Assembly: GCA_026692885.1 (NCBI GenBank)
Contig: JAPLNJ010000080.1
Span: 1 to 24,173 of the forward strand
Origin: Planctomycetota bacterium
GTDB taxonomy: Bacteria > Planctomycetota > Planctomycetia > Pirellulales > Pirellulaceae
Length of the DNA stretch: 24,173 nt
Reading direction: 5' to 3'
Shown here piece after piece: positions 7,425 through 15,104 of the stretch; the first letter of the stretch is position 1; the number at the start of each line of letters is the position of its first letter. Below the pieces are notes generated by a model, which was given only the letters and a program-made list of their open reading frames with translations, did no database searches and was not told where the DNA came from. The position numbers and the translations under genes are program-made.

Positions 7425-8042
7425 ATGTCCGCAGACGACGCCGAATCCGATCTCCTCCGCCGCGCCGTGGCTGGCGACCGGGGCTCCCTGTCGCAACTTC
7501 TGCTGCTCCATTACGACGGTCTGAAGCGTCATTTGGCTGGGCGGATCCCCCGCGATCTGCAACAACTGACCCGCGCCGACGACATCCTGCACCAAACCTT
7601 CGTGCGGGCTGCCCAGGCCATCGGCAGCTTCCAATCGCAGCCAGCGGGGTCGTTCCTCGCCTGGCTGAAGACCATCGCGGAAAACCTGATCAAAGACGCC
7701 GAGAAACGCCAGCGGCGCGAACGCCGTGCCGCCAGTCCCGCCGGATTGCCTGACGAACACGGTTCGTGGGTGGCACTCGTCGAACAACTGGTGGGCGACA
7801 GCACCTCGCCCAGCGGGCGCATCCAGCAGCGCGAAAGCGTTCGCTGCTTGCAGGTCGCGCTGGCCAGTCTGCCTGAGGACCAGCGGGAAGTCATCCAGCG
7901 GCATTATCTGCAAGACCAATCGTTCGAGGAGATCGGGCAAGCTCTGGGCCGCACGAAAGACGCCATTCGCGGCACCTGCTATCGTGCCCGAAAGAATCTG
8001 CGCGCGCTGCTGGGCCGATCGTCGTTATACTTCAGCGGGTAA
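7425..8042 (+). CDS. ECF-type RNA polymerase sigma factor
   Basis: A 205-residue protein with AAGGTGGA 8 nt before ATG. Sigma region 2 covers residues about 8-100 (D-L-L-R-R-A-V-A-G-D, D-D-I-L-H-Q-T-F-V-R-A and the promoter-melting F-L-A-W-L-K-T-I-A-E-N-L). A variable linker follows. Region 4 lies at about 142-197 (L-A-S-L-P-E-D-Q-R-E-V-I, then the helix-turn-helix S-F-E-E-I-G-Q-A-L-G-R-T-K-D-A-I-R-G). Region 3 is absent, as expected for ECF factors. It directs RNA polymerase to a special promoter set. The next gene on the strand is a very large Ser/Thr kinase; ECF sigma factors paired with kinases are typical of Planctomycetes, so phosphorylation may control it. No anti-sigma factor gene is next to it. 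Confidence 0.93.
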   Translation: MSADDAESDLLRRAVAGDRGSLSQLLLLHYDGLKRHLAGRIPRDLQQLTRADDILHQTFVRAAQAIGSFQSQPAGSFLAWLKTIAENLIKDAEKRQRRERRAASPAGLPDEHGSWVALVEQLVGDSTSPSGRIQQRESVRCLQVALASLPEDQREVIQRHYLQDQSFEEIGQALGRTKDAIRGTCYRARKNLRALLGRSSLYFSG

Positions 8043-8075
8043 GGGGCTGGAAAAGAACAAGTCCGTAGTTTGACC

Positions 8076-8134
8076 GTAGGACGGATTGGCACTTCGGCCC
8101 GATGTTTCGGGGCCGAAGTGCCAATCCGTCCTAC
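8076..8134. repeat. Perfect 25-bp hairpin between sigma factor and kinase genes
   Basis: The arms are 8076-8100 (beginning GTAGGACGGATTGGCACTTC) and 8110-8134, with a 9-nt loop. It is a different family from the VGQAFQPD palindrome. There is no T-run after it, so it is not a classical terminator. It would still separate the sigma transcript from the kinase transcript structurally. Confidence 0.9.
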
Positions 8135-8173
8135 CACCGATTCGCCAGGTTATTTCTTTACAGTCCACTAACC

Positions 8174-11100
8174 ATGTTGACCGGCTCCTCAAGTGAACTG
8201 CGATCGCAGGAACGGCTGGAACAGATCCGGCAGATCGTCTTCGAAGTCGGACGGAAATGGTCCGACGGTGAAGCGATATCTGAGGGACGGATCGTCATTG
8301 AGCATGCGGATCTGCTGCCGGAATTGGCGGAAGAACTCGACAAACTCCGGCGGATTCACGGTGTGCTGGAGGAAGTCGAAGACGCCAAGTACCACCATGC
8401 GTTGGCTCGTCTGCGAGCAGACTGGGCCGGGGATCGCGTTCGCGCGGCAGCCGGTGAATTCCTGACGGACTCCGCGACGCCGCCCGATCCCGAATGCGCG
8501 GATCGTCGCTCGGCCGAAACCGCCGCGGGGGACGAACCCACGTCCCTGCCCGCGGCGATCGGTCGCTATCGCGTGCGGCGAGTGCTGGGCGAAGGTGCCT
8601 TCGGGCGCGTCTACCTGGCCTCCGATGACGATCTGGCCCGCGATGTGGCCGTCAAGGTCCCCCATCCCCAGCAGGTCGCCGCGCCGGAAAACGTCGCCGC
8701 CTACTTGGCCGAAGCGCGAATCGTGGCCGGACTGGACCATCCGGCGATTGTTCCGGTCTACGACGTGGGCAGAACCGGCGATGGACGTTGCTACGTGGTC
8801 GCGAAGTGGATCCGCGGCAGCGACCTGCAGTCGCGTCTGCGACGGGGAAATGTCTCTCAGGAGGAAGCGGCTCGAATCGTGATGGCCGTGGCCGATGCGT
8901 TGGACTACGCGCACCGGCACGGCCTGGTGCACCGCGACATCAAGCCGGCCAATATTCTGCTGGACGCCGAGGGCCGGCCGTTTGTGGCCGATTTCGGCTT
9001 GGCGCTGCAGGACCCGCAGCCGGGCGCGCGGCGCAGCTTTGCCGGTACGCCGGCCTACATGAGCCCGGAACAAGCCCGCGGCGAGGCCCATCGCGTCGAC
9101 GGGCGATCGGATATTTTCAGCCTGGGCGTGGTCCTGTACGAGCTGTTCACCGGACACAAACCGTTCCAGTCGGACGTGCGCGACGAGTTGCTCCGGCAAA
9201 TCGTCTTCGCCGAGCCGACTCCGCCGCGCCACCGGGATGCGTCGGTCGACGGAGAATTGGAGCGGATCTGTCTGAAAATGCTGGCCAAACGCGCCGCGGA
9301 CCGGTACGCGACCGCCCGGGAGTTGGTGGACGATCTGCAACATTTTCTGGAACGTGCCGCGTCGAGTTCCTCACGGTCGGCCGCAGCGGTCGGCTTAGAC
9401 GCCGCCGCCACACTCGCAGTCCCGCCTGTCCCCAAGATCGTGCCCAAGGGCTTGCGGCCCTTCGATGCCAACGACGCCGTCGCGTACTTGACGCTGGTGC
9501 CCGGACCGCGTGACCGCGAGGGCTTGCCCGCGAGCATTCGGCAGTGGAAGAGCCGCATCGAACAGGAGGAGGCCGACGAAACGTTTGCGGTTGGCGTCTT
9601 GTACGGCCCCTCCGGCTGCGGCAAGTCGTCGCTGGTGCGCGCCGGCCTGCTGCCCCGCCTGTCCGCCCGAGTGCACGTCCTCTATGTGGAAGCCACCGCG
9701 GACGACACCGAAGCCCGCCTGCTCCGCAAGCTGTTACGCAGCTATCCCGACCTCGCCACCGTAGGTCAGGCTTTCCAGCCTGACGTCCGAGCGCCCGTAG
9801 GTCAGGCTTTCCAGCCTGACGTCCCAGCCACAACTGTCAGGCTGGAAAGCCTGACCTACGAGGCCGCACCCGTCACACTGGCCGACACTCTGGCGGCGGT
9901 GCGCAACGGTCGCGGCCCGACGCCGGGCAACAAGCTGCTGATTGTCTTGGATCAGTTCGAACAATGGCTGCACGGCAAAGGCGAGAGCGACCGCTGTCCG
10001 CTGGTGCAGGCCCTGCGCCAATGCGACGGTCGACGGCTGCAATGCCTGCTGTTGGTGCGAGACGATTTCTGGCTGGCCTTAAGCCGCTTCATGACCGAAC
10101 TGGAGATCGACCTGAGCCAACGCCACAACACCGCCTTGGTCGACCTGTTTGACCCGGCCCACGCGCGGCGCGTGTTGGCCGAACTTGGGCGCGCCTACGG
10201 ACAGTTGCCCGAAGACCTGAGCCAACTCAGCCCGACCCAGGAAGCTTTCTTAGATCGCGCCATCACCGGCTTGTCTCACGCCGACACGGTCGTTCCGGTG
10301 CGGCTCGCTTTGTTCGCCGAGATGATCAAGAGCAAGCCGTGGAATCCGGCCACGCTGCGCGATGTCGGCGGCGCCGCCGGCGTCGGGGTGACGTTTCTGG
10401 AGGAAACGTTCAGCGCCCGCACCGCGAATCCCCAGCATCGTCTGCACGAGCAGGCAGCCCGCGCGGTGCTTGAGGCATTGTTACCGGAGTCGGGCAGCGA
10501 TTTGAAGGGCCGCATCCGCGCGTATCCCGAATTGCTCGACATTTCAGGCTATGGCAAGCAGCCGCGCGCGTTCAAGGAACTGATGCGGATCCTGGACAGT
10601 GAAACGCGGTTGTTGACCCCGACCGATCCGGGCGTGGCGAGTCGCCCTGCGCTGCCCGCCCAGCCGGGGCAACGCTTCTACCAACTGACGCACGACTACC
10701 TCGTGCCGGCCTTGCGGCAGTGGCTGACGCAGAAGCAGCAGGCGACGCGCAGTGGCCGCACGGAACTGTGTCTGGCCGAACGGTCGGCGATATGGAACGC
10801 CCGTTGCGAGCGGCGTCAACTGCCTTCGTTGTGGGAATGGCTGTCTATCCGCTGGCTCACGCGGTCGGCACAGTGGACGGCGCCGCAACGGAGGATGATG
10901 CGGTCTGCCACGCGTTGGTATACGTTCGGCGCGGGGTTGGTGGCCGCGTTGGTCTTGTTCTTCCTGTCCGCCGGCCTGGAAGTCACCGGTCCGACCCGGG
11001 ATCTGTTGCTGCGGTTCCGCGTCCGCAGCGCCGCGATCTGGCTAGCGGTGGGGCGTGAGGACGCGGTCTGGCCGCTGTTGAAGCACAGCCCGGACCCGAC

Positions 11101-12271
11101 GCTCCGGACCCGCCTGATTCACGGGCTGAGCCCACTGGTGGTCGACCCGGAGACCGTTGTGGCGCGGAGCGACCGCCAATCCGATGCTTCCATACGCCGC
11201 GCGATGCTCCTGGTGGCCGGAGAATTGGTCGGCGACCCGGAAAATCAGACCGGGACGCGGGCCGAGTTGCGGCGAGTTGCGCCGCCTCAGACGCTCCTGG
11301 ATCGGCTCCTGGCGCTGTATCGCGACGATCCCGATCCCGGCCTGCACGCCGCGGCGGAATGGGCCTTGCGGCGTTATGGACAAGACGAGCAAATTGCTCG
11401 CGCCGACCGACAGTTGGCATCGACGGGGATTATCGAGGATCGTCAATGGTACGTGAACGGCCAGGGACACACGTTGGTCGTCATCCCCGGCCCCGCGCAA
11501 TTTCTGATGGGCGCGCCGGTTGGCGAGGGGCCGGAAGACGCCGACCAGCGACAACACAGCCGGCGGATTCGGCGCAGCTTCTGCATCGCCAGCAAGGAGA
11601 CCAACGTCGAGCAGTTCCAGCGGTTCCTACACGACAATCCTGCGGTGGAACGCGGGCCGGCTGGCACTGCGGGCCTGTCGCCGGGCCAGCCCCAGACGTT
11701 CGTGACGTGGTATGCGGCCGCGGCCTATTGCAATTGGCTGAGCCAGCTGGACGAGGTGCCGCGCGAGCAGTGGTGTTACGTGCCCGATACCGAAGGCCGG
11801 TACGCGGCAGGGATGCGTGTGGCAGCCGACTCAGGGGATCGGCGTGGCTATCGCCTGCCCACGGAGGCCGAATGGGAATACGCCTGCCGCGCCGGCGCGA
11901 CCACGGCCCATGCCTGCGGTGACGCCGTGACCTATCTGCACAAGTACGTCGTGTACCGAGAAACGGAAACGAGTCGACCTCGGCTGATAGGCAGAACGAA
12001 GCCGAACGATTTCGGCCTGTTTGATCTGCAAGGCAACGCGGCCGAGTGGTGCCAAGACATCTACGCCCCCTACCCGAACGCCGACGGCCGTCCGTCGTCC
12101 GCGGAACGTGAACCAGCCGCACCCAGCGTGCAAGACAGCGACCTGCGTGTCCTGCGCGGCGGGGCCTTTCGCGACGCCGCCGAGCAAGTCCGTTGTGCGG
12201 CCCGCGACAAGACACTGCCCACCGCACGCCGCGACACGGTCGGTTTCCGCGTGGCCCGGAGCTATCCGTAA
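8174..12271 (+). CDS. Ser/Thr protein kinase fused to STAND-like NTPase and FGE-sulfatase domain
   Basis: A 1365-residue protein. ATG at 8174 is chosen because the earlier in-frame ATG at 8102 lies inside the intergenic hairpin; its ribosome binding site is weak. The kinase spans about 129-395: G-E-G-A-F-G (139-144), V-A-V-K with Lys161, H-R-D-I-K-P-A-N with Asp255, and D-F-G at 273. An NTPase follows: Walker A G-P-S-G-C-G-K-S-S at 478-486 and Walker B L-L-I-V-L-D-Q-F with Asp593. A membrane segment lies at about 915-937. From about 1095 to the end is an FGE-sulfatase (SUMF1-like) fold with F-L-M-G-A-P, R-L-P-T-E-A-E-W-E-Y-A and G-N-A-A-E-W. It lacks the Cys pair of active formylglycine-generating enzyme, so it is probably a binding or sensing module. 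Residues 530-562 are encoded by palindromic repeats. It lies downstream of an ECF sigma factor. The inferred topology is kinase inside and FGE domain outside. Confidence 0.93.
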   Translation: MLTGSSSELRSQERLEQIRQIVFEVGRKWSDGEAISEGRIVIEHADLLPELAEELDKLRRIHGVLEEVEDAKYHHALARLRADWAGDRVRAAAGEFLTDSATPPDPECADRRSAETAAGDEPTSLPAAIGRYRVRRVLGEGAFGRVYLASDDDLARDVAVKVPHPQQVAAPENVAAYLAEARIVAGLDHPAIVPVYDVGRTGDGRCYVVAKWIRGSDLQSRLRRGNVSQEEAARIVMAVADALDYAHRHGLVHRDIKPANILLDAEGRPFVADFGLALQDPQPGARRSFAGTPAYMSPEQARGEAHRVDGRSDIFSLGVVLYELFTGHKPFQSDVRDELLRQIVFAEPTPPRHRDASVDGELERICLKMLAKRAADRYATARELVDDLQHFLERAASSSSRSAAAVGLDAAATLAVPPVPKIVPKGLRPFDANDAVAYLTLVPGPRDREGLPASIRQWKSRIEQEEADETFAVGVLYGPSGCGKSSLVRAGLLPRLSARVHVLYVEATADDTEARLLRKLLRSYPDLATVGQAFQPDVRAPVGQAFQPDVPATTVRLESLTYEAAPVTLADTLAAVRNGRGPTPGNKLLIVLDQFEQWLHGKGESDRCPLVQALRQCDGRRLQCLLLVRDDFWLALSRFMTELEIDLSQRHNTALVDLFDPAHARRVLAELGRAYGQLPEDLSQLSPTQEAFLDRAITGLSHADTVVPVRLALFAEMIKSKPWNPATLRDVGGAAGVGVTFLEETFSARTANPQHRLHEQAARAVLEALLPESGSDLKGRIRAYPELLDISGYGKQPRAFKELMRILDSETRLLTPTDPGVASRPALPAQPGQRFYQLTHDYLVPALRQWLTQKQQATRSGRTELCLAERSAIWNARCERRQLPSLWEWLSIRWLTRSAQWTAPQRRMMRSATRWYTFGAGLVAALVLFFLSAGLEVTGPTRDLLLRFRVRSAAIWLAVGREDAVWPLLKHSPDPTLRTRLIHGLSPLVVDPETVVARSDRQSDASIRRAMLLVAGELVGDPENQTGTRAELRRVAPPQTLLDRLLALYRDDPDPGLHAAAEWALRRYGQDEQIARADRQLASTGIIEDRQWYVNGQGHTLVVIPGPAQFLMGAPVGEGPEDADQRQHSRRIRRSFCIASKETNVEQFQRFLHDNPAVERGPAGTAGLSPGQPQTFVTWYAAAAYCNWLSQLDEVPREQWCYVPDTEGRYAAGMRVAADSGDRRGYRLPTEAEWEYACRAGATTAHACGDAVTYLHKYVVYRETETSRPRLIGRTKPNDFGLFDLQGNAAEWCQDIYAPYPNADGRPSSAEREPAAPSVQDSDLRVLRGGAFRDAAEQVRCAARDKTLPTARRDTVGFRVARSYP
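9761..9859. repeat. Three VGQAFQPD-type repeats inside the kinase coding sequence
   Basis: Two direct copies of GTAGGTCAGGCTTTCCAGCC followed by TGACGTC lie at 9761-9787 and 9797-9823. An inverted copy lies at 9836-9859. All match the intergenic palindrome at 7329-7387. They read in frame as V-G-Q-A-F-Q-P-D-V twice and then V-R-L-E-S-L-T-Y, adding 33 residues between the Walker A and Walker B segments. Confidence 0.95.
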
Positions 12272-12274
12272 GCC

Positions 12275-13162
12275 TCAGTCATCGTTTCCCATCAGCAATT
12301 TCCCGTCCGCCCGATTCGCCAATTGCTGCAGCACGGCGGTTTCCAGGTTGATCGCGACGTATCCCACGTGGCCGTCCCCAAACACGAACTGTACTCCGCC
12401 CGGATGGTGGCTGCTGAAGCCGCCAACCCATAGATGTCCCTCATCCTCGGGGCGTTCCACAGGCGGCCCACCGGCCGTGTGTTGACGCGAGTCGCGTAAC
12501 TCCTGATCGAGTTGCGTCCCCGTGTTACGCAGGGTCGAGCGGGTGCCGGACATCCAGCCCAGGTCTTTGCTGGAAGACGTCCGAACAGTATCGGTGAATT
12601 TCTCGCCGATGAACAGCGTATGCGACGTCCCGTCGCTGATATCCAGGTAGCGCACGGCGCTGTTCAGGAAGAACACGCCTTGGTTGTCGATGTTGATAGG
12701 CGCCTCGACATCGTGGTGCACCGCCGCGTAGCTGCCGATCGCGACATCCATGTCAGAAACGGACGATGGATCCGATGGGCACCGCAGGGTGGTGAGTCGG
12801 ACTTTGCGCACCGTCGCGTTCTTCTCGTCGTAGACCCCCACACCGAAGTCGATGTACCGGTAGGTGTTGATCTCTTCCATGAAGGGGAGGACCTGGGAAG
12901 CCCAGTTGTGATGGTAACCTTCCGGGACATTGTGGATCGGCCCGCTCTTATCGACGGTGCCCGGCGGGTAGACGTGGAAGGCCATTTCGTAGTTCAGCAC
13001 GGCCAAGCCCAACTGCATCAGATTGTTGTTGCATTGCGTTCGTCGCGCTGCTTCTCGGCAGGCCTGAACGGCAGGCAACAGCAAGGCCACCAAGATGCCG
13101 ATGATGGCGATCACGACCAATAACTCGACCAAAGTAAACGCGGTGCGATGTTTGTGTCTCAT
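12275..13162 (-). CDS. DUF1559 pseudopilin-like protein
   Basis: A 295-residue protein. ATG at 13162 has AGGAG 8 nt upstream, which fixes the start against a longer open frame to 13327. It begins with a prepilin-type leader (MRHKHRTA, then [14 protein letters not shown] and A-L-L-L-P-A-V-Q). Ala rather than the usual Gly stands before the processing site, and the Glu at mature position 5 is present. The DUF1559 body includes [20 protein letters not shown] and the C-terminal [18 protein letters not shown]. The family, massively expanded in Planctomycetes, is thought to form pilin-like or envelope structures; its exact role is unknown. It is the last gene of the pseudopilin/GspF-like cluster and is separated from it by a repeat-filled gap. 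Its stop is 3 nt from that of the convergent kinase gene. Confidence 0.94.
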   Translation of the reverse strand: MRHKHRTAFTLVELLVVIAIIGILVALLLPAVQACREAARRTQCNNNLMQLGLAVLNYEMAFHVYPPGTVDKSGPIHNVPEGYHHNWASQVLPFMEEINTYRYIDFGVGVYDEKNATVRKVRLTTLRCPSDPSSVSDMDVAIGSYAAVHHDVEAPINIDNQGVFFLNSAVRYLDISDGTSHTLFIGEKFTDTVRTSSSKDLGWMSGTRSTLRNTGTQLDQELRDSRQHTAGGPPVERPEDEGHLWVGGFSSHHPGGVQFVFGDGHVGYVAINLETAVLQQLANRADGKLLMGNDD

Positions 13163-13200
13163 GGGGAAACTCCTGAAAACGTCGTTAGAAACTGCTCTTT

Positions 13201-13320
13201 CGCCCCGAACGGGGCCAAAACAAATCAGCCCAGGGCAAAGCGTCGCGGCGACAGCCGCAGAGCGACGCCCTGGGTACGGTGTCGATTCAGCATGGCAGCC
13301 CTGAAAGGGCGTAACAAATC
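13201..13320. repeat. Dispersed palindrome around GCCCAGGGC / GCCCTGGGT
   Basis: CCCAGGGC at 13229-13236 pairs with GCCCTGGG at 13267-13274. The flanking GTCGC / GCGAC bases also pair after a small internal gap. CCCCGAACGGGG at 13203-13214 and CCCTGAAAGGG at 13299-13309 are two more short palindromes in the same cluster. There is no coding sense. It lies directly upstream of the DUF1559 ribosome binding site and so may overlap its promoter or leader. Confidence 0.7.
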
Positions 13321-13351
13321 GGTTCATCCCTGACGCATCGTTCCGTACGTC

Positions 13352-13416
13352 GTAGCCGAAGTCGCCAGACTTCGGGGATTCACGCCAAACACCCGAATTC
13401 TGGCGAATTCGGCTAC
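13352..13416. repeat. GTAGCCGAA...TTCGGCTAC inverted repeat pair
   Basis: Two palindromes face each other: one at about 13352-13375 (CCGAAGTCGCCAGACTTCGG core) and one at about 13393-13416 (CCGAATTCTGGCGAATTCGG core). Their outer ends, GTAGCCGAA and TTCGGCTAC, pair. This is a further dispersed repeat family, distinct from its neighbours. Confidence 0.85.
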
Positions 13417-13426
13417 CAAAGTCCTT

Positions 13427-13545
13427 AGGATCGGCGCATCAACAACTGTCGGATTTTCAAAGTAGTCATCACGCTCCGCCGTGATGACATGTCGTCACGG
13501 CGTGACGACTACTATGCTTGCGACACCTATTGATGCGCCGATCCT
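13427..13545. mobile_element. MITE-like element with 16-bp ends and an internal double palindrome
   Basis: The ends AGGATCGGCGCATCAA (13427-13442) and their complement (13530-13545) enclose a core at 13462-13512. The core has GTAGTCATCACG pairing with nearby CGTGATGAC, and GTCGTCACGG pairing with CGTGACGACTAC. Beyond the 16 bp the arms keep partial pairing through TGTCG. No open frame and no target duplication are seen. Confidence 0.65.
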
Positions 13546-13556
13546 TAACGGCGTTG

Positions 13557-13587
13557 CCCCTCTCCCCGGAGTACCGGGGCGAGGGAG
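13557..13587. repeat. CCCCTCTCCCCGG...CCGGGGCGAGGGAG hairpin repeat
   Basis: A CCCCGG / CCGGGG stem with an AGTA loop is flanked by partly pairing CTC-rich and GAG-rich ends. It abuts the stop codon of the PilX/GspK-like gene (13588-13590), so it may be its transcript end. A half copy lies at 294-314 and an inverted full copy near 23758-23787. Confidence 0.85.
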
Positions 13588-13998
13588 CTATTCTTCGTTC
13601 ACAAGTAACTCTCGTTGACAAACAGTGCGATGGAGCGGGTCGTCGGGGAACCGGGCCTCCACCACAATCCGCTGGCCCGCGCGGGGTGCGGTGGCCTTGG
13701 TCACCTGGATCGTTACCGCGCCGGACTGCGTGCCGCCCAGTATCTGCGCAGGAACGACCCAGGTCTCGCCGGGATAGTCGGGCGACTTCGCCAGCCGCCT
13801 TAGTGCTCGCTGGGCCCCGGATTCCGCCAGCCAGAAGCACTGCTGTCGTTGGGCCACAACGGTCATCTGCCGATGGTGCATCACGACGCGCTCCACCAAC
13901 GCGATCCCCAACATGGACGCCACCAGCAGGCACACCAGGACCATCGCCAGGATGGCACCGGAGCGCACTGGCAGGTGGCTTAGTTTCTTACCTACCAT
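13588..13998 (-). CDS. PilX/GspK-like minor pseudopilin
   Basis: A 136-residue protein. ATG at 13998 has GAGGTG 5 nt upstream, and that site overlaps the TGA of the preceding gene, so translation is probably coupled. Residues 10-35 (R-S-G-A-I-L-A-M-V-L-V-C-L-L-V-A-S-M-L-G-I-A-L) match the N-terminal membrane helix of PilX/GspK-type proteins, which usually begin G-x-A-L-x-x-x-L. C-F-W-L-A-E-S-G-A-Q-R-A-L follows at about residue 54, as in those families. It is much shorter than true GspK (about 300 residues), so it is closer to a PilX-type minor pilin. It follows the GspJ-like gene by 9 nt. Confidence 0.82.
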   Translation of the reverse strand: MVGKKLSHLPVRSGAILAMVLVCLLVASMLGIALVERVVMHHRQMTVVAQRQQCFWLAESGAQRALRRLAKSPDYPGETWVVPAQILGGTQSGAVTIQVTKATAPRAGQRIVVEARFPDDPLHRTVCQRELLVNEE

Positions 13999-14007
13999 CG
14001 CAGCACC

Positions 14008-14538
14008 TCAAGGTTTGGACGCCAGAGCATGGGGCGGAAACAATTGCACGGCTGCGTCCACACGACACGTGCCGGCTCCGCTGGGCATGGACGAATTGGC
14101 TTGATCCAAATCCAACACGAGCGAGACCAACGGCACCGGGCGTTCTGTCTGCACTTGCCAGCGTCCCACAGCCGCCGCAGGCAGACGGTACGTCTCGCGA
14201 TGCCGAACTGTCTGCTGGTGACGCAGGACGCGATCGATGCGTCCCGACTGTAGCGTGTATTGAACGGTTTCTTCGTCGGGCAAGACGAGCGACAGCACGC
14301 TCTGCGGCGGCGTCTGCTCGCCCACGTCGGCGGTGGACGCAGACGTGGCCTGATGCGAATCCTGACGCAGCTGCACGGTCAGTCGTTCCAGTTCGCGGTC
14401 CGCATCCAAGGCCACCCCCACCTGGCGTTCCGACCGAGCCATCGTGTGCAGGGTCAGACCAATGGTGCTGAGTGTGACTCCGAACAACGTGATGGCGACT
14501 AGGACCTCCACGAGTGTGTGACCGCGGCGGGTTCTCAT
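14008..14538 (-). CDS. GspJ/PilW-like minor pseudopilin
   Basis: A 176-residue protein with a class III prepilin N-terminus: a short basic leader M-R-T-R-R-G, then H-T-L-V-E-V-L-V-A-I-T-L-F-G with Glu at mature position 5. Mature position 1 is His rather than Phe, which is uncommon. A helix (R-S-E-R-Q-V-G-V-A-L-D-A-D-R-E-L-E-R-L) and a beta-rich C-terminal part (Y-T-L-Q-S-G-R-I-D-R-V-L) fit the GspJ/PilW pattern. The start overlaps the TGA of the upstream gene as ATGA. It is expected to be processed by a prepilin peptidase and added to a pseudopilus tip with its neighbours. Confidence 0.87.
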   Translation of the reverse strand: MRTRRGHTLVEVLVAITLFGVTLSTIGLTLHTMARSERQVGVALDADRELERLTVQLRQDSHQATSASTADVGEQTPPQSVLSLVLPDEETVQYTLQSGRIDRVLRHQQTVRHRETYRLPAAAVGRWQVQTERPVPLVSLVLDLDQANSSMPSGAGTCRVDAAVQLFPPHALASKP

Positions 14539-15104
14539 GGTCCGACCTCCTCGTCACGAAATCGCCAGGCCACCAATCGCACCGGCTCACCCCGCAAGCC
14601 GGCAGCAGTCGGCCAGTCGATCCGGATACCGATGCGTTGACTGTCTGCATCCTCGGAATGCACCTCGACGTGCAGCGTCGCGTCCGGCAGGCGGCGCTGG
14701 CAGGCCTCCGACAGCCGGATGTCGGCCAGCTTTTCCGCCGTGATTTCGGCCCACGGGCGGGAGGCCAAGTCTTCCATCAAGTTGCCGGCCTCTTGCACGG
14801 CCGCCGTCCGCTGTTGGGCGAGTCGCCGCTGCTGTGCGACCATCGCGAGCAATTGCGCCACGCCCACCATCGCCGCCAGAACAATCAGGATGGCGATCAG
14901 AACCTCGTGCAGGATGAACCCCTCTCGTTCCCACGCTCCGCGTGGGAACGCCAGCCCCGACGCTCTGCGTCGCGTCCACGTGGTCGCGTCTCTCCGAGAC
15001 GCGAAACCCGGTCTCGGAGAGACCGGGCCACGTGAAGCGGGTAAATTTCCGTCCGCGTGCTTAAGGCTTCCCGCGGGAAACGAACTGAGATGTAATGCGT
15101 TCAT
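14535..15104 (-). CDS. GspI/PilV-like pseudopilin with repeat-derived leader
   Basis: A 189-residue protein. The processing motif E-G / F-I-L-H-E-V-L-I-A-I-L-I-V-L-A begins only at residue 61, with Glu67 at mature position 5. The body (Q-E-A-G-N-L-M-E-D-L-A-S-R-P-W-A-E-I) resembles GspI/PilV minor pseudopilins. ATG at 15104 overlaps the TGA of the upstream GspF-like gene as ATGA, so it is likely the ancestral start. Residues about 26-60 (P-V-S-P-R-P-G-F-A-S-R-R-D and F-P-R-G-A-W-E-R-E) are the translation of palindromic repeats at 14926-15034. The leader is thus about 61 residues, where about 6-15 is normal. A later internal start is possible but has no clear ribosome binding site. Confidence 0.83.
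   Translation of the reverse strand: MNALHLSSFPAGSLKHADGNLPASRGPVSPRPGFASRRDATTWTRRRASGLAFPRGAWEREGFILHEVLIAILIVLAAMVGVAQLLAMVAQQRRLAQQRTAAVQEAGNLMEDLASRPWAEITAEKLADIRLSEACQRRLPDATLHVEVHSEDADSQRIGIRIDWPTAAGLRGEPVRLVAWRFRDEEVGP
14926..15034. repeat. Palindromic repeats inside the 5' part of the GspI-like gene
   Basis: A perfect 11-bp stem lies at 14926-14950 (CGTTCCCACGC, loop TCC), the same family as 3388-3412. Next comes a degenerate ACGCTCTGCGT copy. At 14977-15034 outer ends CACGTGG / CCACGTG enclose two hairpins (GCGTCTC..GAGACGC and CCCGGTCTC..GAGACCGGG). All are translated in frame in the gene on the minus strand. Confidence 0.9.

Noticed and set aside
8102..8173. An earlier ATG for the giant kinase
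   Set aside because: It lies in the loop of the intergenic 25-bp hairpin and would add a repeat-encoded peptide. The ATG at 8174 follows the hairpin.
8189..9343. A 384-residue minus-strand frame opposite the kinase
   Set aside because: It has no recognisable motif and no ribosome binding site, and it overlaps fully the conserved kinase domain.
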